Source: Planctellipticum variicoloris (GTDB lineage: Bacteria > Planctomycetota > Planctomycetia > Planctomycetales > Planctomycetaceae). Taken from it: 64,000 nucleotides of DNA. The translations under genes were made by a program, and so were the position numbers. The stretch is taken from contig NZ_CP130886.1 of the NCBI RefSeq assembly GCF_030622045.1, forward strand, positions 1,873,557-1,937,556. The letters are read 5' to 3'. Below the pieces are notes generated by a model. The model did not search any database. It had not been told where the DNA came from and worked only from the letters and a program-made list of their open reading frames with translations. Shown in pieces: positions 55,059 to 62,937 of the stretch (positions are counted from its first letter, which is position 1; every line of letters starts with the position of its first letter).

Positions 55059-55125
55059 GTTGAGCGTTGAGAGTCGAGCGTTGAGAAAGGCGACGATGCC
55101 AGCAGCGTCTTCTCAACGCTCAACG
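55059..55125. repeat. GAGCGTTGAG inverted repeat
   Basis: CGTTGAGCGTTGAGA (55059-55073) is the exact reverse complement of TCTCAACGCTCAACG (55111-55125). A second nearby copy GAGCGTTGAGAA can pair with TTCTCAACGCTC instead, so alternative hairpins can form. It lies in the spacer before the SQR gene. Confidence 0.6.
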
Positions 55126-55177
55126 AGGCCGCTGACATCTCCATTGCGTGAAACGCCGCAATCCAGTGAGGTTCATT

Positions 55178-56371
55178 ATGACTGCTATGACTCATCCCCG
55201 TATCGTGATCGTTGGCGGCGGGACTGGCGGCATTTCCGTCGCAGCCCGCTTGCGTCGAAAGTTGAAGCAAGCTGACATCACTGTGATCGAGCCCTCCGAC
55301 AAGCACTACTACCAGCCGATCTGGACGCTGGTCGGCGCGGGCGTGTTTCCGAAGGAAGTCAGCGAACGTCCCGAGGCCTCGGTGATTCCGAAGGGTGTCC
55401 AATGGCTTCGCGACGCCGTCGCGTCGTTCGATCCGGACCGCAACGAGCTGACGACGGTCGGCGGACGACACGTCGGCTACGACTTTCTTGTCGTCGCCGC
55501 CGGCATTCAGCTCAACTGGGACAAGATCCCGGGGCTCCGCGAAACGCTCGGCCGAAACGGAGTCGGCAGCAATTACAGTTTCGGCACTGTGGACGAAACC
55601 TGGAAAGCGATTCGCGAGTTCCGTGGCGGAACGGCTCTGTTCACCATGCCCAACACGCCCGTCAAGTGCGGCGGCGCGCCGCAGAAAATCATGTATCTGG
55701 CGGAAGACTATTTTCGCAGGACCGGCGTGCGTGATCAGGCGAAGATCATTTTCGCTTCGGGAGCCGGAAATCTGTTCGCGGTGCCGAAGTACCGGGCCAC
55801 GCTGGAGAAAGTGGTCGCCCGCAAGAATATCGAGACCCGTTTCAAGACGAATCTGGTCGAGGTTCGTGGCGACGCTCATGAAGCGGTTCTTGAGAACGCA
55901 GCGACCGGCGAACGGGAATCCGTTCATTTCGACTTGCTCCACGCGACGCCCCCCATGAGCGCACCGGATTTTATCCGCCAGAGCCCGCTGGCCAATCCGG
56001 ACGGCTGGGTCGAGGCCGACCGGTCCTCTTTGCGGCATCCTCGCTTCGCAAACATCTTCGCTCTCGGCGACGCCGCCGGACTGCCGACCTCCAAGACCGG
56101 GGCCGCGATCCGGGCGCAGGCGCCGGTCCTGGTCGAGAATCTCGCCTGCGCGGTGCAGGGGAAATCGCTGAGCGCAACGTACAAAGGCTACACTTCCTGC
56201 CCGCTGGTGACGGGCTACGGCAGCCTGGTTCTCGCCGAGTTCGACTACGAGCTCAATCCGCAGGAGACGTTTCCGTTCGACCAGTCCAAAGAGCGGCATT
56301 CGATGTACCTGCTGAAGAAGTACCTCCTGCCGGCGATGTACTGGAACGGGATGCTGAAGGGGTACTTGTAG
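55178..56371 (+). CDS. sulfide:quinone oxidoreductase, type II-like
   Basis: This 397-residue FAD flavoprotein is read from ATG 55178 (55187 possible). The Rossmann motif is IVGGGTGGISVAARL. Redox cysteines Cys164 in VKCGGAPQK and Cys341 in YTSCPLVTGYG are the two conserved across type II SQRs. The FAD-binding FALGDAAGLPTSKTGAAI follows. It oxidises sulfide to a persulfide or sulfur acceptor, passing electrons to quinone, feeding the persulfide dioxygenase above. The C-terminus (about 390) has an amphipathic tail for membrane contact. It may be the last gene of the co-transcribed set. Confidence 0.9.
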   Translation: MTAMTHPRIVIVGGGTGGISVAARLRRKLKQADITVIEPSDKHYYQPIWTLVGAGVFPKEVSERPEASVIPKGVQWLRDAVASFDPDRNELTTVGGRHVGYDFLVVAAGIQLNWDKIPGLRETLGRNGVGSNYSFGTVDETWKAIREFRGGTALFTMPNTPVKCGGAPQKIMYLAEDYFRRTGVRDQAKIIFASGAGNLFAVPKYRATLEKVVARKNIETRFKTNLVEVRGDAHEAVLENAATGERESVHFDLLHATPPMSAPDFIRQSPLANPDGWVEADRSSLRHPRFANIFALGDAAGLPTSKTGAAIRAQAPVLVENLACAVQGKSLSATYKGYTSCPLVTGYGSLVLAEFDYELNPQETFPFDQSKERHSMYLLKKYLLPAMYWNGMLKGYL

Positions 56372-56385
56372 GGTCTGGAAATGTC

Positions 56386-56407
56386 GAATGACGAAGGCGG
56401 AATGTCG
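56386..56407. repeat. 22-bp dispersed repeat, copy 1
   Basis: GAATGACGAAGGCGGAATGT followed by CG (22 bp), identical to 59464-59485. Both copies lie just after the ends of operon genes. Confidence 0.6.
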
Positions 56408-56589
56408 AAAGGAAGACCACGGAGTTTCCGTGGCTGGCCAAACGGACCTCCGACGTCGGACAACTCCTGCGATTCACCGCCTCTCGTGAGGTTGTTCCTT
56501 CCCAGGTTTCCTACTAACTTACGTCGCTGTGCGCGGCGGCCGACGGTCGCCAGCGCGACGTGAGGGAGAGACCGGGGAACCGAGGGCGG

Positions 56590-58287
56590 ATGGACTTGCA
56601 GCGGCTGGCGGCGGACGAACTGACGATCATGCTGCTGGCCCTCGGGTTGCTGATCGGGGTCGCCCGCATCCTCGGCGAACTCGCCCGGCGGTTTCATCAG
56701 CCGGCCATTCTCGGCGAGCTCCTGGCCGGCGTACTGCTGGGGCCGACGGTCTTTGGCACGCTGCTGCCGGACTGGCAAGGCTGGCTGTTTCCTTGGACGG
56801 GACCGAACGCCGTCGTCCTGGATGCGATCGGCTCGCTGGCCATCGTGCTGTTCCTGCTGGTTGCCGGCATGGAGGTGGACCTGTCGATTGTCTGGCGGCA
56901 GGGCCGCGCGGCGCTCAAGGTCGGCCTGCTGGGGACCATCATCCCCTTCGCCTTCGGCCTCGCTGGCGCCTGGCTGGCGCCAGTCGCCCTCGGCCGGCAG
57001 GCCGACGCCGACCCGACGATTTTCGCCCTGTTCCTGGCGACGGCGATGGCCATTTCGGCGCTCCCCGTCATCGCGAAAACGCTCATGGACCTGGATCTCT
57101 ACCGCACCGACCTCGGCATGGTCGTCGTCAGTGCGGCGATCTTCAACGACCTCATCGGCTGGACAGTCTTCTCGCTGATTCTGGGGATGATGGGGACCCG
57201 CGGGGCCGGGCTGAGCATTGGCGCCACGCTGGTCTGTACGCTCTGCTACGCCGGTGGAATGCTGACCGTCGGCCGCTGGCTGATGCACCGGGTTCTGCCG
57301 TTTCTGCAGGCGTATACGCACTTTCCGGGAGGAGTGCTCGGCTTCGCCGCCACCATGGCGCTGTTCGGGGCCGCCCTGACCGAGTTCATCGGCATTCACG
57401 CGATTTTCGGGTCATTCCTGGTCGGCGTGGCGCTCGGCTCGTCGCCTCACCTGCAGGAACGAACCCGAATGATGATCGACGAGTTCGTGTCGTTCATTTT
57501 TGCGCCGGTGTTCTTCGCCAGCATCGGTCTGCGTGTCAACTTTGTGACGCACTTCGACACTTCGCTGGTGCTGCTGGTTCTGGGACTGGCGTGTGCGGGC
57601 AAGCTGCTGGGGGCCGTGCTCGGCGCTCGCTGGGGGGGCATGGCGCTCCGTGATCAGTGGGCGGTCGGCATCGCCATGAATGCCCGCGGCGCGATGGAGA
57701 TCATTCTGGGAACGCTGGCGCTGGAGGCCGGCATCATCCGCCAGCGACTCTTCGTGGCGCTCGTCGTCATGGCCATCGTCACCAGCGCCGCCAGCGGACC
57801 GCTGATCCGCCGGATCCTGCGCCGGCAAGTTCACCGGCCCCTGGCGTTCCTGTCTCCCAAGCTGTTTCTGCGGAACCTGGCGGCGGAGTCCCGACGGGAG
57901 GCCATCCGGGAACTGGCTGCGGCGGCGGCCGCGCAGAGCGGGCTCGACGCCGATCAGATCGAAGCCGGCGCCTGGGCGCGCGAGCAGATTGCGGCGACCG
58001 GGATCGGGCACGGCGTCGCACTGCCGCACCTCCGCAGCCCGGACGTCCGGGAACCGGTGGTGGTGGTGGGGCTGTCGGAGGCCGGCGTCGATTTCGACGC
58101 CCCCGACGGTCAGCTCGTCCACGTCATGTTTCTGCTGGTCACTCCGGCGGGCGATCCCACCGTGCAGCTCGAACTGTCCGCCGGCATCTCCCACCTCTTC
58201 CGCGACCCCCACAGCCTGGAACGTGTGCTGCGCGCGGAAACCTACACGGAGTTCGTGGCGGCATTGAAAGTCGGAGACTCCAAGTAG
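56590..58287 (+). CDS. CPA2 cation:proton antiporter with C-terminal PTS IIA-like domain
   Basis: This is a 565-residue protein from ATG 56590; GTG 56560 is an alternative. About twelve membrane segments match the Na+/H+ exchanger fold, with conserved FNDLIGW (the ND pair of CPA2), QPAILGELLAGVLLGP and MNARGAMEIILG. The C-terminal ~150 residues (from EAIRELAAAAA) are a PTS EIIA type-2-like domain with the phospho-His position in GHGVALPHLRS. Fusion of a PTS domain to an antiporter suggests regulation by phosphotransfer or a ligand. It lies 218 bases after SQR. Confidence 0.87.
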   Translation: MDLQRLAADELTIMLLALGLLIGVARILGELARRFHQPAILGELLAGVLLGPTVFGTLLPDWQGWLFPWTGPNAVVLDAIGSLAIVLFLLVAGMEVDLSIVWRQGRAALKVGLLGTIIPFAFGLAGAWLAPVALGRQADADPTIFALFLATAMAISALPVIAKTLMDLDLYRTDLGMVVVSAAIFNDLIGWTVFSLILGMMGTRGAGLSIGATLVCTLCYAGGMLTVGRWLMHRVLPFLQAYTHFPGGVLGFAATMALFGAALTEFIGIHAIFGSFLVGVALGSSPHLQERTRMMIDEFVSFIFAPVFFASIGLRVNFVTHFDTSLVLLVLGLACAGKLLGAVLGARWGGMALRDQWAVGIAMNARGAMEIILGTLALEAGIIRQRLFVALVVMAIVTSAASGPLIRRILRRQVHRPLAFLSPKLFLRNLAAESRREAIRELAAAAAAQSGLDADQIEAGAWAREQIAATGIGHGVALPHLRSPDVREPVVVVGLSEAGVDFDAPDGQLVHVMFLLVTPAGDPTVQLELSAGISHLFRDPHSLERVLRAETYTEFVAALKVGDSK

Positions 58288-58490
58288 CTGTTGCTGAGAC
58301 GTCCCGCTGCGCCGCAATCAACTGCAAGGGAGATCGGGGACCGAGTGATTTGCCTGGCGCGGCGGATGTCGCCGCTACGGGAGCGTTTTGCCGGCTCGGA
58401 CTTCGAATCTTCCGAAGCAGCGTCTACCATACCCACGTGCGTCGCGACAGAGACGTCGCGGCGCAGGGGTCTCAACCGGAGGACGTTCGG

Positions 58491-58646
58491 ATGCCGCCCG
58501 TTCTGCTGTTCCTGCTGGCGGCCATCCTGCCCGGGATCTGGGGCTGGGGAACGTACTGGCTGATGAAGCGTTTCTGGCCGCTCGACGAATCAGCAGCATC
58601 GCATTCATCGCTTCCGTCGGGACGGCCGGTCGACTACCAGATCTGA
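58491..58646 (+). CDS. 51-residue small membrane protein
   Basis: A GGAGG lies eight bases before ATG 58491. The protein has one hydrophobic segment (VLLFLLAAILPGIWGWGTYW) followed by basic residues and a polar tail. It is eleven bases before the TauE gene at 58658. It is below the length most gene finders accept, but the ribosome-binding site and spacing are strong. Its role is unknown; a transporter partner is my inference. Confidence 0.6.
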   Translation: MPPVLLFLLAAILPGIWGWGTYWLMKRFWPLDESAASHSSLPSGRPVDYQI

Positions 58647-58657
58647 AGGATCCTGCC

Positions 58658-59449
58658 GTGTCTCCGGAACTGCAGGAGTTTGCACGACTGGCTCCGCTGG
58701 GACTGCTCGTCGGCGCGTATGGCACGCTGGTCGGCGCCGGCGGCGGTTCGGTGCTGGTGCCGATTCTGCTGATCGCTCTGCCGCACGAGTCCCCGGCGAC
58801 GATCACCGCCATCGCCCTGGCGGTGGTCTTCTTCAACGCGTACTCCGGGACCATCGCCTATATGCGGCTGGGCCGGATCGACTACCGGGCCGGCACGCTC
58901 TTTACGCTGGCCGGGCTTCCCGGAGCCGTCCTGGGGACGCTTCTGGTGCACAATATTCCGCGAAGCCTGTTTGACCCGCTGTTCGGCCTGCTGCTCGTGG
59001 GGATCGGCGGTTTTCTGATGGTCAGTCCCGTGGGTTCCGCGAGCCGCGTACCGGACGGTGAAACCGCGGCCGTGAAGGACGGGCGGATGCTCGTCGGTTC
59101 GCTGGGGAGCGCCTATATCGCGGTCTTCTCCAGCCTGCTCGGCATCGGCGGCGGGATCATCCACGTCCCGTTCCTGATCCGCGGATTGCGGATGCCGCCC
59201 CACATCGCCACGGCGACCTCGCACTTCGTGCTGACATTCATGGCGCTGACCGCGACGGCGACGCACATCGTGCTGGGAGAGTTTGAGCGCGGGGTGGCTC
59301 AGACCCTGTCGCTGTCGATCGGCGTCATGATGGGCGCCCCGCTGGGAGCGGCTCTCTCCGCCCGCCTGCAGGGCTCGCTGATCGTCCGGCTGCTGGCCCT
59401 GGCGCTCTGCCTCGTGGGCGTGCGTCTGCTGGCGCGGACGCTGGGGTGA
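58658..59449 (+). CDS. TauE/SafE-family membrane transporter
   Basis: This is a 263-residue protein from GTG 58658, with AAGGA seven bases upstream. It has seven to eight membrane segments and TauE repeats LVGAYGTLVGAGGGSVLVPIL and SLLGIGGGIIHVPFLI. It is the second such exporter of the cluster and third in the window. It could move sulfite, thiosulfate or another anion with the cluster enzymes. Confidence 0.85.
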   Translation: MSPELQEFARLAPLGLLVGAYGTLVGAGGGSVLVPILLIALPHESPATITAIALAVVFFNAYSGTIAYMRLGRIDYRAGTLFTLAGLPGAVLGTLLVHNIPRSLFDPLFGLLLVGIGGFLMVSPVGSASRVPDGETAAVKDGRMLVGSLGSAYIAVFSSLLGIGGGIIHVPFLIRGLRMPPHIATATSHFVLTFMALTATATHIVLGEFERGVAQTLSLSIGVMMGAPLGAALSARLQGSLIVRLLALALCLVGVRLLARTLG

Positions 59450-59463
59450 GTTGCGGAAAAGAC

Positions 59464-59485
59464 GAATGACGAAGGCGGAATGTCG
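59464..59485. repeat. 22-bp dispersed repeat, copy 2
   Basis: Identical to 56386-56407. Confidence 0.6.
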
Positions 59486-59592
59486 GAAGACGGACAAACT
59501 CACTTCGCCCGATTTTGCGGCAACGGTGATCGAATTCTCAGATTTTCAAGTCGTCCTCTGCCAATTTCAAAGCGGCGAGTCGAACTCGGTCG

Positions 59593-60309
59593 CTAGTTGG
59601 AATCCGGTGTTTTGGAAATCTGCTCCATCTGCACTTTGCGCGACTCCGTCTCCATGTCTGCCCAACCAAAGCACCCGAATGAAAAGTGCGGCTCGTTCGT
59701 CTTTGCGTGAACGCGATATATGATTGCTATGTGGCGGAGAGTGTTGCAGATGTCGTGCATCACGGCAATTACATCCGTTGGAGGTCTGCCAGGCACACCG
59801 ACGTCAACAGAATGATCGTATGACTCACGCATTCGAGACACACATTCGGCCGTATGTTTCTTGTCGATCGTCAGTAGCCGGCGTTGAGCACGAAGATACT
59901 TGGGGTCAGTTCTCGCTTTTGTCGGATCGTCGGTGTGCGCATAGCAATTGCGAATCTCTCTCGCGTAGTCCAAGGCTTTGAACATTGTGAGAGTAATCAG
60001 GCCAAACGCATACGATGCATTAATCTTTGCTGAGAACGAACCCAACGGCTTAAAACTGTCGAACAGAAGCTTGTCTGCGTCTCCGAATCGACATAGGCTG
60101 CGAAGCATTTCCGCCAGATGAGTGTCCATGCGAGATGTTAGAATGAGAGCCGCATACTCTTCTGCAAGCGTAATTGCGGCAATCGTCGGTCTGCAGGCGT
60201 CGATAGCGATTTCTTCCATTTCATCGCTGCCTCGCGCATAGTCTTCAATTGAGAAGTGATAGAGCTTCCGTGCCAATTCTTCAAAGTGTGGCAACGAGGA
60301 CTCATTCAT
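59593..60309 (-). CDS. MltR-like protein
   Basis: This is a 238-residue protein from ATG 60309. The middle part (LFDSFKPLGSFSAKINASYA, then FGLITLTMFKALD and IRNCYAHTDDP) follows the MltR (mannitol repressor) family core. A C-terminal region (SYDHSVDVGVPGRPP and following) is extra. Codon use and base composition are clearly less GC-rich than neighbours (many A/T third positions), suggesting later acquisition. No HTH is evident; MltR-like proteins act in regulation or phage defence-like settings. Function here is unknown. Confidence 0.65.
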   Translation of the reverse strand: MNESSLPHFEELARKLYHFSIEDYARGSDEMEEIAIDACRPTIAAITLAEEYAALILTSRMDTHLAEMLRSLCRFGDADKLLFDSFKPLGSFSAKINASYAFGLITLTMFKALDYAREIRNCYAHTDDPTKARTDPKYLRAQRRLLTIDKKHTAECVSRMRESYDHSVDVGVPGRPPTDVIAVMHDICNTLRHIAIIYRVHAKTNEPHFSFGCFGWADMETESRKVQMEQISKTPDSN

Positions 60310-60471
60310 GGTGATATCCGTCGGATAGAGTGCGCATATGCTATATAACGAAAACGAACCGCCGCGCGCATCAGGCCGCACATTCCGAGGCGGATGTTGA
60401 AGATTTCAAGTAAACGGTCTCAATAGTCCACGAGGCAAGGCTCAGGGCGGGTGTCGAGCGAGGTTCCGACT

Positions 60472-60621
60472 CTATCGTCCGCCTTGTTTCGGATGAGCGC
60501 CAGGCGGGCTGGTTCCGGAGACAGGCGGCTTGTAGTCGCCGATGATCGTTTTCACCGGACAGACCGCAAAAATGGGACATTTCTTGCAACCGACGGCGAG
60601 AGCGACGGGACAGACGGTCAT
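60472..60621 (-). CDS. 49-residue Cys-rich protein
   Basis: ATG 60621 to TAG 60472, giving MTVCPVALAVGCKKCPIFAV then CPVKTIIGDYKPP and a polar tail. Four cysteines (C4, C12, C15, C21) are in spacings that suit metal or Fe-S binding. AGGG lies about 11 bases upstream. A homologue of similar sequence is, from memory, widespread in planctomycetes. I cannot assign a role, but it is short enough to be missed by gene finders. Confidence 0.6.
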   Translation of the reverse strand: MTVCPVALAVGCKKCPIFAVCPVKTIIGDYKPPVSGTSPPGAHPKQGGR

Positions 60622-60640
60622 GATGCGATTCCCTTCAGAA

Positions 60641-60677
60641 GAGAGGAGCGGAACGGAGAAACCGTTTCGCTCCTCTC
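60641..60677. repeat. 37-base hairpin
   Basis: GAGAGGAGCGGAACGG (60641-60656) pairs with CCGTTTCGCTCCTCTC (60662-60677), with one G-T mispair, around a five-base loop. It lies in the leader region of the 49-residue gene and downstream of the gene at 60855, so it could be a terminator or leader structure. No T-run follows in the minus direction. Confidence 0.5.
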
Positions 60678-60854
60678 AGCATAGCGAGAATCGAGAATGC
60701 ATGGCGGAGATCCTTGGCCGGTCTCTCCGAATGCCGCGGAAACGGATGGCGATGCGGTCGGGGGAGTCCGGCCGGCCATTGATGACGTGGAATCCGCAGC
60801 AGAGCGAGGCAAAGAGTCCCGTTTTGCGGCGGAGTCGGAGCGAAGTCGGAGCTC

Positions 60855-61655
60855 CTACCAATCGTCGTCCTCGTCATCATCGTCATCGGATTCGCCGATG
60901 GACTCCGACACGCGCGCCAGGTGCTCTCGCTCGGACTCCGTCATGTGGGAGCGGTTCCAGACCAGGAAATCCGCCTGCTCAAGATCCGACAGATCGTAGA
61001 TATCCTCCATACCGATGCCGACGACCTGATCTTTCCAGACCGCCATGGAAAGACCATGCTCGACGTCCCAGTCGACTTGCCAACTGAGCAAAAGTATCGA
61101 GAGTCCCTCGCAGTGATGTTTTGTAAAACTCACACTGTCGAGTGCCGCGAGTGCCGCCAGTTCGTCGACGCTCGCGGCTTCGGGGCAGTCGTTGTCGTCA
61201 AACCACTCCTCATCGGAGGTGCGAGCGACGCGGTAGTATCGCAACAGGGCCTCAGCGACGTTGCCGCAGATCCGGACCTGGTGCTCCTGAAAATTCTGAT
61301 AGGCAGCGACCTGTTCTTCCGACGGCGTCCCGTTGCGAATCTTCTCAAACGCTACCTCGAAGACACCCAGTGCTCTCAGGCCATCGAAGATCTGGTTTTC
61401 GCGGCAATGTTTGACCAGCTTGCCTGGAACCTCTTTCCAGCTCTCAACAAGTTTGCGTTCGTTGTCGTCGAGGTGATTCAGCGCGTCCGCCGACAATCCC
61501 GCGACAAATTGTTTCAGGGGAGGAATCTCGCGAAAGCACAACAGCGATTCTTCCCATTCATCGGGAACGAGGCGACCGACAACGGGATGAGTGATGGCCT
61601 TGAGCTTCATCAGCACCTCACTGAGTTGGTTGGAGAGATCGAAAAGCACGGTCAC
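60855..61655 (-). CDS. hypothetical protein with acidic C-terminal tail
   Basis: This is a 266-residue cytosolic protein. It has an N-terminal helical region and a C-terminal domain with LLLSWQVDWDVEHGLSMAVW, DQVVGIGMEDIYDL and DFLVWNRSHMTESERE, which resembles DUF6985-like proteins. The last 10 or so residues are nearly all Asp/Glu. It is the first of two minus-strand genes before the thioredoxin-like protein. Function unknown. Confidence 0.6.
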   Translation of the reverse strand: MTVLFDLSNQLSEVLMKLKAITHPVVGRLVPDEWEESLLCFREIPPLKQFVAGLSADALNHLDDNERKLVESWKEVPGKLVKHCRENQIFDGLRALGVFEVAFEKIRNGTPSEEQVAAYQNFQEHQVRICGNVAEALLRYYRVARTSDEEWFDDNDCPEAASVDELAALAALDSVSFTKHHCEGLSILLLSWQVDWDVEHGLSMAVWKDQVVGIGMEDIYDLSDLEQADFLVWNRSHMTESEREHLARVSESIGESDDDDDEDDDW

Positions 61656-61765
61656 AAATTGCGAAAGTTCGATTTCGGAGACTCGAGTGTGGCTGGGCGA
61701 TGCTGTCTGAAAGGAGCCGCGTCGTCGCCTGCCTGCCGACGGTCAGGGCGTAACGCCGGCCAGCT

Positions 61766-62701
61766 CTATCTCACCCGCGGCCCGACCACTTTCAGCCGCT
61801 CCGCTGCATATTTCCCCGCCGGGCTGTCCGGCGCCGTTTCCACGAGCCGTTGATACGTTTCCGCGGCCGCCTTCCACTTCTTCGCCTGTTCCGCGTCGCG
61901 AGCCGGAGCCACCAGCCTGGCCTGCTCCAGCAGCGGTTTTCGGTCAGCATGCTCCTCGATCCCCTTCAGAGCTGCCGCAATCGGCGCCTTCGCAGCCTCG
62001 TAGGTCCCGAATTCTCGCTCCAGATCCAGGAACGCCAGCACCCCGTCGAACGCGGCGTCCCCGTCGGAAAGCTGCTTCTCGGCGGCCTCGATCCGTCGCG
62101 TCGCCTCGGCCACCAACTCTTCGCCGAGCCGGTCGAACAGCAGCGCGGCGGCCGCATAGCTGCCGGTGCCGTGATGGTCCTGAACGAGGGTCGCCAGCTT
62201 TGCGAAGTCCTTGCGCTTATGCGCCTGCTCGGCGAGCCTGGCGTCCCGGACGAGAGCCTTCATAGTCTTGTCGTCGAGCAGCTTGCCGGATTGATCGAGC
62301 TGCTTCGTGAGGAACCCCTGCAGATCGCGCGGCTTGCCGGCATCGCTGTAGAGCAGTTTGCCGTCGGCGCGGACGAAAAACACCGCGGGGATGCCGCTCT
62401 CTTCGAACTGGAACGTCTGTCGCAGGTCGGGCCAGTCGCGCGAGGCCGTGTCGACTTTGACCACAAACATCTGGTTCACCAGCGGCTGGAGCGCCGGATC
62501 CGACGCCAGCTCCTGCGACATTTCCCGGCAATAGATGCAGTCGACGCTGCCGGCGATGATCAGCGCCGGCTTGCCGGTGGCCTGCATGTTCAGAAACAGC
62601 GGCGAAACCGCCGGCTTGCCCCCCTTGCGCACCTGGGCTGATGCTGGTTGCGCACCCATCAGCAGTCCCGCGATCGCCAGCCCCAGTAGTCCGCACCTCA
62701 T
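61766..62701 (-). CDS. secreted thioredoxin-like protein with TPR-like tail
   Basis: This is a 311-residue protein from ATG 62701, with GGAG seven bases upstream; a longer frame is likely a shadow. It has a signal peptide (core LLGLAIAGLLMGAQPASA). The thioredoxin-like domain has IAGSVDCIYCREM (Cys55, Cys58) and a cis-Pro block GIPAVFFVRADG. The C-terminal part is helical with a repeat typical of TPR tails (AETYQRLVETAPDSPAGKYA). It probably reduces or forms disulfides in the envelope. Partner unknown. Confidence 0.78.
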   Translation of the reverse strand: MRCGLLGLAIAGLLMGAQPASAQVRKGGKPAVSPLFLNMQATGKPALIIAGSVDCIYCREMSQELASDPALQPLVNQMFVVKVDTASRDWPDLRQTFQFEESGIPAVFFVRADGKLLYSDAGKPRDLQGFLTKQLDQSGKLLDDKTMKALVRDARLAEQAHKRKDFAKLATLVQDHHGTGSYAAAALLFDRLGEELVAEATRRIEAAEKQLSDGDAAFDGVLAFLDLEREFGTYEAAKAPIAAALKGIEEHADRKPLLEQARLVAPARDAEQAKKWKAAAETYQRLVETAPDSPAGKYAAERLKVVGPRVR

Positions 62702-62937
62702 GGCAGTCTCCCGACCGATGGAAACAAATATCCAGTTCCGATGAATATGCCATCGACGTTGCATCTGTGCAAGACTTTCGATCCGCCATTCGGATCTGCC
62801 ATTGAGCAACGTCGTTCTCGACGTGGGCGATCCTGTCGTCCGATGTTGCGCCTCGCCCCCTTGCGTCACATCGCACCACGCATCAGGATAGTCGCATCTC
62901 TTCTTTCTGATTCGACTCCTTTCGATGAGCTTCCGTG

